From contig CABHOK010000002.1 of NCBI GenBank assembly GCA_902168205.1, positions 1 to 64,000 on the forward strand: a stretch of 64,000 bases of DNA, read 5' to 3'. The notes beneath the pieces are model-generated. The model was not told where the DNA came from. It did not search any database and saw nothing but the letters and a program-made list of their open reading frames with translations. Shown here in pieces: positions 16,706-24,912 of the stretch. The translations under genes and the position numbers were made by a program. The stretch is from an uncultured Chitinophaga sp. (lineage in GTDB: Bacteria > Bacteroidota > Bacteroidia > Cytophagales > Cyclobacteriaceae). How positions within the stretch are numbered: position 1 is the stretch's first letter; each line of letters starts with the position of its first letter.

Positions 16706-17941
16706 ATGAAAACTTATATAAAAAGAATATATACCCTGCTGCTTCTTCCCATCGCCCTGCTGATGCTTACCTCGGCTATGCCCGTAACCAACGGAGAGGG
16801 TACGGGAAGCCAGGAAGTGATACGACTTGGATTCATTCCCTTAACAGACTGCGCGCCTCTCGTAATGGCAAAAGAACTCGGTTTGTTTGAAAAATATGGT
16901 GTTAAAGTAGAAGTGTCCAAAGAAGCATCGTGGGCAAACGTGCGTGATAAAATACTGACAGGCGAACTCGATGGAGCACACTGTCTCTTCAGCATGCCCT
17001 TCTCGGTATATACCGGTGTAGGCGGTAAAGAAGGTTCGGAGATGAAGATCGCGATGGTGCTGAACAACAACGGACAGGCTATCACTTTGTCAAAAGACTT
17101 TTGTGGCAAGGTAGGTTTCAAGCAAACCAATAAAGTAGCCCCTGTAGTAGCTGCAAAACTCAAAGCCGATAAAGAAGTAACATTCGCGATGACATTTCCC
17201 GGAGGCACGCACGATATATGGTTGCGTTACTGGCTGGCAGCAGCCGGAGTAAGCCAACGTACTTCCAAGATCATAACGATACCACCACCTCAGATGGTTG
17301 CCAATATGAAAGTTGGTAACATGGATGGTTATTGTGTAGGGGAGCCGTGGAATGGTTTAGCCGTGAAACAAAATATAGGCTTCACTGAAATTTCTACACA
17401 GGACATCTGGAAGCATCATCCTGAAAAAGCATTGGTGGTGAATAAAAAATTCAGCGAAGCGAGAAGAGAAGATCTCAAGAACGTAATGAAAGCTGTACTC
17501 GAAGCCTGCAAGTGGCTTGACAACCGCGCGAATCGTAAGAAGGCAGCAGCAATCATTGGTAAACCTCAATATGTAAATGCACCGGCTGATGTGATTGAAG
17601 CACGTTTGATGGGTGACTATAACCTGGGTTGCGACCTTGGTACGCAGATATATACTGATGACTATATGCAGTTCCACCGCAGTGGTGAAACCAATTTGCC
17701 ACGCAAGGGGCATGCTATATGGTTTATGACGCAGTTTGTTCGTTTTGATTATTTGCAGGTAGCTCCAGACTATAAAGCAATAGCAGATAAACTGATTATG
17801 CAGGATCTCTACCTGGAGGTAGCAAAAAGTATGGGTATAAAAGTACCCGCGGACGATATGAAGCCTTTTGTGCTTGCACTGGACAAGGTAACGTTCGATC
17901 CAAACAAGCCGGACGAATATTTGAAACTGGCTAAAAAATAA
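16706..17941 (+). CDS. nrtA: ABC nitrate-binding protein
   Basis: 411 aa, periplasmic. Signature stretches of the NrtA/CmpA/NasF family are present: GFIPLTDCAPLVMAKELGLF (about 43-62), KEASWANVRDKI, GELDGAHCLFSMPF, FPGGTHDIWLRYWLAAAGV, PPPQMVANM and DGYCVGEPWN. The N-terminus is a signal peptide (TLLLLPIALLMLTSAMP) without a lipobox, so it is soluble or signal-anchored. It binds nitrate (or nitrite or bicarbonate in paralogues) and delivers it to NrtB. The neighbouring permease, ATPase and nitrate reductase decide in favour of nitrate over bicarbonate or sulfonate. A strong hairpin between nrtA and nrtB may stabilise this message. Confidence 0.92.
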   Translation: MKTYIKRIYTLLLLPIALLMLTSAMPVTNGEGTGSQEVIRLGFIPLTDCAPLVMAKELGLFEKYGVKVEVSKEASWANVRDKILTGELDGAHCLFSMPFSVYTGVGGKEGSEMKIAMVLNNNGQAITLSKDFCGKVGFKQTNKVAPVVAAKLKADKEVTFAMTFPGGTHDIWLRYWLAAAGVSQRTSKIITIPPPQMVANMKVGNMDGYCVGEPWNGLAVKQNIGFTEISTQDIWKHHPEKALVVNKKFSEARREDLKNVMKAVLEACKWLDNRANRKKAAAIIGKPQYVNAPADVIEARLMGDYNLGCDLGTQIYTDDYMQFHRSGETNLPRKGHAIWFMTQFVRFDYLQVAPDYKAIADKLIMQDLYLEVAKSMGIKVPADDMKPFVLALDKVTFDPNKPDEYLKLAKK

Positions 17942-17950
17942 TTTATAAGA

Positions 17951-17984
17951 AGCGTTGTGCAATCCGGAAGGAGAGCACAACGCT
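17951..17984 (+). promoter_or_regulatory. Intra-operon hairpin between nrtA and nrtB
   Basis: AGCGTTGTGC (17951-17960) and GCACAACGCT (17975-17984) form a perfect 10-bp stem with a 14-base loop, 9 bp after the nrtA stop. No U tract follows. In transporter operons such hairpins protect the 3' end of the binding-protein message and lower expression of the membrane parts; that role is inferred here. Confidence 0.65.
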
Positions 17985-18012
17985 CACAATTATATATCAA
18001 AAATATTTAAAC

Positions 18013-18870
18013 ATGAGAAGAACAATCGCACTAACATTGTCATCAACCCGCGACCTGCTCAGTGGAAATAATGAAATGGGAAATGTAGCGCTGTCAAGGG
18101 TACTGAATATATTGACCGGCCTGTTATTTAATATACTCGGCTTTGGCGTATTGATAGGCATCTGGTATGGCGTAAGTATACTTACCGATAATGCACTGCC
18201 CACACCGGTAGCTACATTTGCTGTATTGTGGGAGATGATCAAAGATCCATTCTATGATTACGGTCCGAATGACAAAGGTATAGGCCTTCAGTTGGCAAGC
18301 TCCATCGTACGTGTATTTACCGGTTTTACGCTGGGTGCTGTGTTTGCTATACCGATGGGACTGTTGATCGGTGCCAGCAGCTTTTGCAAGAAAATGTTTT
18401 ACCCCATCATACAAGTATTAAAGCCTGTATCTCCATTAGCATGGTTCCCGATAGGACTGGTTGTATTTGAATCAGCCGGTATAGCAACCATTTTCATCAT
18501 TTTCATTACATCGCTTTGGCCAACGTTGATCAACACGGCCTTCGGTGTTGCATCTATACCACAGGATCACAAAAATGTAGCGAAAGCATTTGGATTTTCT
18601 ACCTGGAAATATCTCACAAAAGTGTTATTGCCCTATAGCTTTCCGCATATCATTACCGGGCTGCGGTTAAGTATAGGTGTAGCGTGGCTGGTAATTGTAG
18701 CCGGCGAAATGCTCTCCGGAGGACTCGGTATAGGTTTCTTCGTATGGGACAGTTGGAATGCGTTGAGTCTTGAAAAAGTTATCTCCGCCATTCTCATCAT
18801 TGGTATAGTAGGATTACTCCTCGACAAAGGATTCTCCTGGATCGAAAAGAAAGTAACCTACGAATCCTAG
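18013..18870 (+). CDS. nrtB: ABC nitrate transporter permease
   Basis: 285 aa inner-membrane protein with about six membrane segments. The binding-protein-dependent EAA-like loop reads ASIPQDHKNVAKAFGFSTWK, followed by YLTKVLLPYSFPHIITGLRL and SIGVAWLVIVAGEML, as in NrtB/SsuC permeases. The segment KPVSPLAWFPIGLVVF is also characteristic. The N-terminal 20 residues are polar and may be replaced by a start at Met22. It lies between nrtA and nrtD in the same direction, so it forms the channel of the nitrate importer, probably as a homodimer. No separate nrtC is present. Confidence 0.92.
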   Translation: MRRTIALTLSSTRDLLSGNNEMGNVALSRVLNILTGLLFNILGFGVLIGIWYGVSILTDNALPTPVATFAVLWEMIKDPFYDYGPNDKGIGLQLASSIVRVFTGFTLGAVFAIPMGLLIGASSFCKKMFYPIIQVLKPVSPLAWFPIGLVVFESAGIATIFIIFITSLWPTLINTAFGVASIPQDHKNVAKAFGFSTWKYLTKVLLPYSFPHIITGLRLSIGVAWLVIVAGEMLSGGLGIGFFVWDSWNALSLEKVISAILIIGIVGLLLDKGFSWIEKKVTYES

Positions 18871-18910
18871 CATAAACACGTACACACGTGCCAACTTAAA
18901 CATGTAAAAC

Positions 18911-19720
18911 ATGATTTCGATTCAAAATATAGAAATATCATTCAACACACCGAGAGGTAAATTCACCGCGGTGAAAGATATAAACCTTGATATAGCGCAG
19001 GGAGAGATCGTATCCATCATTGGTCATTCCGGTTGTGGTAAATCAACAATCCTCAATGCCATCAGCGGTATGCTGTTCCCTACCAAAGGAAAAGTATTGC
19101 TGAACAACTCGGAAGTAAAGGGACCGGGACCTGATCGTGGCATCGTATTTCAAAATTACTCTTTGCTTCCATGGCTTACCGTTGAGGAAAATGTATACCA
19201 GGCAGTAGATGCTGCGTTGGCAGGCAAGCCTACATCGGAGAAACATGAACTGGTCGCTAAATACCTGCGCATGGTAAACCTGTGGGAGCACCGTGAAAAA
19301 TATCCGAAGCAGATCTCCGGTGGTATGAAGCAGCGTACGGCTATAGCACGTGCCTTTGCTATCGACCCGAGTGTATTGTTACTCGATGAACCTTTTGGTG
19401 CGCTCGATGCACTCACAAAAGGATCGTTGCACATTGAGTTACTCAAGATGTGGAACCTTACACAGCAAAGCAAAACGATTGTGATGGTAACGCACGATAT
19501 AGAGGAAGCTATATTTCTGTCGGATCGTATTGTTGTGATGAACAACGGACCGGCCGCAACGATTCGCGAGATTGAAGAAGTGAATTTACCGCGACCACGC
19601 AACAAGAAAGAAATTGTAAACCTGGAAGAGTATAAAATTATACGCGAACGTCTTCTGAACCTGCTGATGGACAAGGTGGAGATTGACGAGAAAGATTTTT
19701 ACAAAGAGAAGGCAGCCTGA
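18911..19720 (+). CDS. nrtD: ABC nitrate transporter ATPase
   Basis: 269 aa ATP-binding subunit. Walker A is GHSGCGKST (about 39-47), the Q-loop FQNYSLLPWLTVEENV (about 81-96), the signature ISGGMKQR, Walker B LLLDEPFGALD, and the H-switch MVTHDIEEAIF. The PWLTVEENV and PFGALDALT forms are usual for the nitrate/sulfonate/taurine family. The short C-terminal tail lacks the NrtA-like regulatory domain that cyanobacterial NrtC carries. It follows nrtB by 40 bp and precedes the nitrate reductase by 55 bp, so the operon couples uptake directly to reduction. Confidence 0.93.
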   Translation: MISIQNIEISFNTPRGKFTAVKDINLDIAQGEIVSIIGHSGCGKSTILNAISGMLFPTKGKVLLNNSEVKGPGPDRGIVFQNYSLLPWLTVEENVYQAVDAALAGKPTSEKHELVAKYLRMVNLWEHREKYPKQISGGMKQRTAIARAFAIDPSVLLLDEPFGALDALTKGSLHIELLKMWNLTQQSKTIVMVTHDIEEAIFLSDRIVVMNNGPAATIREIEEVNLPRPRNKKEIVNLEEYKIIRERLLNLLMDKVEIDEKDFYKEKAA

Positions 19721-19775
19721 TGCCCGGCAGAGCTTCCGTAAGCAAGCACAAATTAATATATAAAAGTTTTCAACT

Positions 19776-22700
19776 GTGACCAGACGACCTGAAGAAAGTT
19801 TTAAGACAACCTGTTCCTATTGTGGTGTAGGATGTGGCATGGTGGTGAAGAAAGACCGTAGAGGAAAAATTACGGTGGAAGGTGATAAAGATCACCCGGT
19901 GAATAAAGGTATGCTTTGTTCGAAGGGAATGAATCTTCACTATGCCATGCAAGACCGAAGCGATCGCCTTTTGTACCCGGAGATGCGCTATAGCAGGAGT
20001 CACCCGTATCAGCGCGTCACGTGGGACCAGGCGATACAACGGGCGGCCGCAGTTTTCAAATCCATCACGCAAACCTATGGACCAGACTCCGTAGGTTTCT
20101 ACGTTTCAGGTCAGTGTCTCACAGAAGAATATTATGTTGTTAATAAACTTGTAAAAGGATTTTTAGGCACCAATAATATTGATACCAACTCGCGTCTGTG
20201 CATGAGCAGTGCCGTGGCAGGTTATGCAAAAACATTAGGTGAGGATTCCGTTCCGGTTTCGTACGAAGATATAGAGTTGGCAGATTGCTTTCTGATAGCA
20301 GGCGCGAACCCGGCATGGTGCCACCCGATTCTCTTCAGAAGAATAGAAGCACACAAGCAGGCCAATCCCGATGTGAAAATCATTGTAGTGGATCCGCGCA
20401 AAACACAGACTTGCGCATTGGCCGATCTTCATTTGCAGATTACACCCGGTACAGATATATACCTGTATAATGCTATAGCCCGTATATTGATTGAGAACGG
20501 AGAAGTGGATTATGACTTCATCAGCAGGCACACCGAAGATTTTGAAAAATACCGCGATTCTGTTTTCAAATATACTGTTGAAGAAGCTGCACTGAATTGT
20601 GACGTACCGGTAAATGATATACACACAGCTGCTTCCTATATAGCTGCATCGAAAGGATTTCTTACACTCTGGGCCATGGGACTTAACCAGAGTGTGATTG
20701 GTGTTAATAAAAATATAGCACTCATCAGTCTCAACCTCATCACCGGTCACATCGGTAAACCCGGTTCAGGACCATTCTCATTAACCGGACAACCCAACGC
20801 AATGGGCGGACGGGAAGTTGGTGGACTGGCTACGATGTTAGCGGCACACCGCTCGTATGCAAACCCAAAACATCGCGAAGAAGTTGCTGCCTTCTGGGGC
20901 GTACCATCACTCTCTGAAAAGCCGGGACTTACTGCCACACAAATGATCGAAGCGCTGGAGCGTGGCGATCTGAAAGCGATCTGGATTATTTGTACCAACC
21001 CATTGGTAAGTTTACCAGACTCCAGGCGTGTAGAGGCTGCGTTGAAGAAAGCGCGCTTTGTAGTGGTGCAGGATATATCGCGCAAGTCTGATACCGTTGA
21101 ATTTGCGGATTTGATTCTGCCGGCGGCAGGACATTTTGAGAAAGAAGGAACGATGACGAACTCGGAGCGAAGAGTAAGTCTTCTGAACAAAGTAGTGGAC
21201 GCACCGGGTGAAGCGTTACCCGATGTAGATATACTTTGTCGTTTTGCCAATGAAATGGGCTTCTCCGGATTTAACTATACATCCGTTGGTGATATATATG
21301 AAGAACATGCACGTCTTACCAAAGGAACCAACCTCGATGTAAGCGGGCTCACGTATCAATACTTAAAGGAAGAAGGAACTGTGCAGTGGCCGGTGCCAGA
21401 GAAAGGTCATAAAGGTACACCGCGTCTTTTTGCCGATCACCAGTTCTTTACACCTTCGCGCAAAGCTAAATTTCATGCGCTCGATGATCCGCAGAATTTA
21501 TCAGAGCCGGTAACGAAAGACCTTCCGTTGATCCTCACAACGGGACGTATACGCGACCAATGGCATACGATGACGAAGACAGGTAAAGTAAATAAACTTC
21601 GTCAGCATATTGATAAACCTTTTGTAGAGATACACCCGCACGATGCCATGCTTCGTAACATCAGTGACGGAGATATCGTGGAGGTTGATAACTTCCGCGG
21701 CTCGGTTCGTGTGAGTGCCCGGGTAACGGAAGATGTTAAGAAGGGGGTGATCTTTATCCCGATGCACTGGGGAAAGATATTGCAGAAAGATTTAGGTCGC
21801 GCAAACAATTTGACCAGCGACCTGGTGGACCCGGTGTCTAAAGAACCAGATTTTAAATTCTCTGCGGTTGAAGTCCGTAAGTATGAAAAACCAGTAGAGA
21901 AAATTATAGTAGTAGGTGCGGGTGCTGCATCGTATCGCTTCCTGCAAAGTTACCGTGCGCTGAACCAACGTGATGAACTGCATGTGTTTTCGAAAGAGAA
22001 AGATCCGTTCTACAACCGCGTATTATTACCGGAGTATGTGAATGAGACACTGTCGTGGGAGCGCCTTCAAAAATTTCAGTCCGGAGAGTTTGAAGAACTA
22101 AATGCAACCCTGCATAACGAGAACGAGATTGTCATGATCAACCGTACACAACAATATGTGGTGGATGTTCATGGTAAAAAACATTTATACGATAAACTTA
22201 TACTGGCCACCGGAAGCCGTGCCTTTATTCCGAAGGAAGCACCGGTACATTTGCCCGGTGTATTTACCATGCGCACGCGCAGAGACGCAGATGAACTGAA
22301 AAAGTTTCTGAAGCCTGAAGGACATGTGTTGATCATTGGTGGTGGATTGCTGGGGCTTGAACTTGCAGCATCGCTTCGCGAGATGAATGTAAATACTTCT
22401 ATCATCCAGTTGAGCGGTCGCCTGATGGAGCGTCAGTTGGACAACCTTTCGGGACAACTCCTGTTGGAGTTTGTAGAAGAGATTGATATTCGCGTTTACC
22501 TGAACGACCAGGTTGAAAGCGTGGAGTCGTTGAATGATGCAACGGGAAGGCTGGCTGCTTTTTTAAAGAGCGGTAAAACATTGCAGGTAGATGCCGTGGT
22601 ATATGCAGTAGGTACAAGGCCCAACATAGAATTTGCGACCGAAGCCGGAGTAGAAAGCGCACGCGGTATAGTTGTGAACGACTATATGCAAAGCAGCGAC

Positions 22701-23303
22701 CCTGCTATATTTGCTATGGGCGAGATTGCAGAACACCGTGGTAAGCTACTCGGTATAACTTCTGCAGCCGAACAACAGGCCGATGTGCTGGCGCGTTATC
22801 TCAATGGCGATGTGCAGAGTACATACGAAGGTTCTGTGCCGATGAACATTCTGAAGTTCTCCAATCTTGATCTCTGCTCGATCGGTATAGCAGAGGTGCC
22901 GGTAAATAGCGAAGGCTACGATGAGATTCTGTTCATAGATAAATCGATGCGATACTATAAGAAGTGTATCGTAAAAGATGATAAACTGGTAGGCGCTGTG
23001 TTGGTAGGTGATAAGTCGGAGTTTGCTGATTTCAAAATGTTGATTGAAAGTCAGATCGAATTATCGGAGAGGCGACTGCAGCTTTTACGTTCCGGTAAAA
23101 AGACAGAGCCGATGCTCGGTAAATTAGTATGTTCGTGCAACCAGGTGGGCGAAGGTAATATTCGTAAACTGATACAAGGCGGTTGCCGTTCGTTACCCAC
23201 ACTTTGCCAGACTTCGGGTGCCGGTATGGGCTGCGGAAGTTGTAAGCCGGAAATTCAACGTTTGCTGAAAGAAGAGGAAGTGGCGGTGAAGCAGAAAGCT
23301 TAA
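19776..23303 (+). CDS. nasC: Assimilatory nitrate reductase fused to NADH flavoprotein module
   Basis: 1175 aa with a GTG start. Residues about 1-680 are a Mo-bis-MGD nitrate reductase: 4Fe-4S site CSYCGVGCG with a fourth Cys in MLCSKGM, the probable Mo ligand Cys in SRLCMSSAV, and a C-terminal cofactor-binding domain starting LILTTGRIRDQWHTMTKTGK. From about 700 an FAD/NAD module follows (IIVVGAGAASYRFLQ, VLIIGGGLLGLELAASL) and then a BFD 2Fe-2S domain (CSCNQVGEGN...CGSCKPEI). In Bacillus and Klebsiella the electron-transfer flavoprotein NasB is separate. Here catalysis and NAD(P)H oxidation are one chain, so it should reduce nitrate to nitrite in the cytoplasm by itself. It follows nrtD by 55 bp; nitrite then goes to NirBD. 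Confidence 0.92.
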   Translation: MTRRPEESFKTTCSYCGVGCGMVVKKDRRGKITVEGDKDHPVNKGMLCSKGMNLHYAMQDRSDRLLYPEMRYSRSHPYQRVTWDQAIQRAAAVFKSITQTYGPDSVGFYVSGQCLTEEYYVVNKLVKGFLGTNNIDTNSRLCMSSAVAGYAKTLGEDSVPVSYEDIELADCFLIAGANPAWCHPILFRRIEAHKQANPDVKIIVVDPRKTQTCALADLHLQITPGTDIYLYNAIARILIENGEVDYDFISRHTEDFEKYRDSVFKYTVEEAALNCDVPVNDIHTAASYIAASKGFLTLWAMGLNQSVIGVNKNIALISLNLITGHIGKPGSGPFSLTGQPNAMGGREVGGLATMLAAHRSYANPKHREEVAAFWGVPSLSEKPGLTATQMIEALERGDLKAIWIICTNPLVSLPDSRRVEAALKKARFVVVQDISRKSDTVEFADLILPAAGHFEKEGTMTNSERRVSLLNKVVDAPGEALPDVDILCRFANEMGFSGFNYTSVGDIYEEHARLTKGTNLDVSGLTYQYLKEEGTVQWPVPEKGHKGTPRLFADHQFFTPSRKAKFHALDDPQNLSEPVTKDLPLILTTGRIRDQWHTMTKTGKVNKLRQHIDKPFVEIHPHDAMLRNISDGDIVEVDNFRGSVRVSARVTEDVKKGVIFIPMHWGKILQKDLGRANNLTSDLVDPVSKEPDFKFSAVEVRKYEKPVEKIIVVGAGAASYRFLQSYRALNQRDELHVFSKEKDPFYNRVLLPEYVNETLSWERLQKFQSGEFEELNATLHNENEIVMINRTQQYVVDVHGKKHLYDKLILATGSRAFIPKEAPVHLPGVFTMRTRRDADELKKFLKPEGHVLIIGGGLLGLELAASLREMNVNTSIIQLSGRLMERQLDNLSGQLLLEFVEEIDIRVYLNDQVESVESLNDATGRLAAFLKSGKTLQVDAVVYAVGTRPNIEFATEAGVESARGIVVNDYMQSSDPAIFAMGEIAEHRGKLLGITSAAEQQADVLARYLNGDVQSTYEGSVPMNILKFSNLDLCSIGIAEVPVNSEGYDEILFIDKSMRYYKKCIVKDDKLVGAVLVGDKSEFADFKMLIESQIELSERRLQLLRSGKKTEPMLGKLVCSCNQVGEGNIRKLIQGGCRSLPTLCQTSGAGMGCGSCKPEIQRLLKEEEVAVKQKA

Positions 23304-23420
23304 TGCCGGAGGGCTATAATTATTGCTGCGCACGATTTTAAGACCCGCCAGACGAAAACTTTGTAAATTTATACTTGAATAAGAAGGCATACAGTTATAA
23401 TGCCGCAAGCTTGACAGGGA

Positions 23421-24872
23421 ATGGAAACCAAAAAGAGTGATTTAATACGGGCCTTTGTAAAAGGAGGAATTCTATCGCCAGCAGATTTGCTGAAGATCAT
23501 GGACATCTCCCAGGATCTGGGAAATGGTTTTGTACTCTTCGGCTCGCGACAGGACATCATGTTTCCTTCCAACGGTGCAGATGAAAAAATGATCGATCAC
23601 GCTTTTCGTGATATTCATTTCGATTATGAGTTGGGCAGCGATCAGTCGGTATATCAAAATATAGTAAGCTCATATATAGCGGTAAATGTTGTTGAGACTA
23701 CCAACTGGGTAAAGGAAGATACGTACCATTTCGTTATCGACAACTTTGACTATAAGCCGAAAATCAAAATCAACATTGTTGACCCGGTGCAAAGTATAGT
23801 TCCGTTGTTTACCGGTGAACTGAACTTTATCGCTTCACGCGAAGAAAATTACTGGTACTTATACATTCGTGATCCACGCAAGGGTAACATCGTGGAGAGC
23901 TGGCCGAAACTGATCTTCAGCCAGGACGTAGCGAAGGTGTCCAAAGCATTGGAAGAACTCATCCTGAATTTTCAACCTTTTGGTATAGATGAGTTGTTTG
24001 TAATTCTGCAAGGGAAGATGCGCATTAACTATCGTGCCATTGCGGAGAAACTGAAGTACCCCGACAGTACATTTCCATACTACGAAGGATTGAACGCCAT
24101 GCTCAACAATCAATACTGGTTGGGTTTATACTGGCGCAACAATCAATATGATATAGATTTCATGAGCGCAGCCTGCCGGTTGTGCCAGGAAACTAATGTT
24201 GGTAAGATCAACATCATTCCGTGGAAAGCTTTTATCATCAAAGGTATAAAAGCATCCGATCGCATTCGCTGGGAAAAGCTCATGGGTAAATTTGGTATCA
24301 ACGGGCGACACTCCTCATTGGAATTGAACTGGCATTTACCGGTAATTGATGCAGATGCGCTTGAGTTGAAACGCTTCCTTGTTCGTGAACTTGATCAGCA
24401 GGATATATCTACGCACGGTCTTACGTTTACGATCAAGATGAAACGAGATAGCTTCCTTTTTACATCCATTGTGATCGAACGCAATAAATCACTCGAGGCA
24501 AGCGAGCGGTATAATATACTTTATGCGAAAGATTTTAATCCGAACAAGATTGCATACCTCACGTACGCGCGCGATGTAAAGAAAGAAATTATACCGGCAT
24601 TGCTCATTGAGCTGAGTAAGATGTACTATCGTCAGCTCAACCCGGAACGCGAGAAGCAAGCCGAGAAGAACAAGGAGGAAAAAACAGGAACCGTTGCTTC
24701 CAGTTACCAATGCAGCAACTGTCTTTCTATATATGATAAAAGGTATGGTGATGCGCTCGCGAACATTCCTCCGGGTATTTCCTTCGAAGACCTTCCGGAA
24801 AGCTATACCTGCCACGTGTGCGATACACCGAAAAAGTATTTCGTTCCGATGACGATCTCGGTAAAGACATAG
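23421..24872 (+). CDS. Siroheme-less NiR/SiR-like protein with C-terminal rubredoxin
   Basis: 483 aa. The N-terminal part shows the ferredoxin-like half-domain of nitrite/sulfite reductases (LIRAFVKGGILSPADLLKIM with GNGFVLFGSRQDIMF), and a second half begins near ACRLCQETNVGKINIIPWKA. The C-x5-C and C-x3-C siroheme/4Fe-4S cysteines are absent; only Cys259 and Cys262 occur before the end. Residues about 425-475 are a rubredoxin: CSNC, then PPGISFEDLPESY and CHVC, with Asn in place of the usual Gly after the first CxxC pair. So it probably binds one iron and carries single electrons on a reductase-like scaffold. It follows the nitrate reductase by 117 bp and likely donates to or docks on the nitrate or nitrite enzyme; that is inference. 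Confidence 0.78.
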   Translation: METKKSDLIRAFVKGGILSPADLLKIMDISQDLGNGFVLFGSRQDIMFPSNGADEKMIDHAFRDIHFDYELGSDQSVYQNIVSSYIAVNVVETTNWVKEDTYHFVIDNFDYKPKIKINIVDPVQSIVPLFTGELNFIASREENYWYLYIRDPRKGNIVESWPKLIFSQDVAKVSKALEELILNFQPFGIDELFVILQGKMRINYRAIAEKLKYPDSTFPYYEGLNAMLNNQYWLGLYWRNNQYDIDFMSAACRLCQETNVGKINIIPWKAFIIKGIKASDRIRWEKLMGKFGINGRHSSLELNWHLPVIDADALELKRFLVRELDQQDISTHGLTFTIKMKRDSFLFTSIVIERNKSLEASERYNILYAKDFNPNKIAYLTYARDVKKEIIPALLIELSKMYYRQLNPEREKQAEKNKEEKTGTVASSYQCSNCLSIYDKRYGDALANIPPGISFEDLPESYTCHVCDTPKKYFVPMTISVKT

Positions 24873-24912
24873 CACTCATGCTATAGCTTTTAGCTAACAT
24901 GTACTGTTAAGT

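Noticed and set aside
16706-19720. ABC transporter considered as a sulfonate or bicarbonate importer
   Set aside because: The binding protein has the full NrtA set of motifs and the genes are followed by nitrate reductase.
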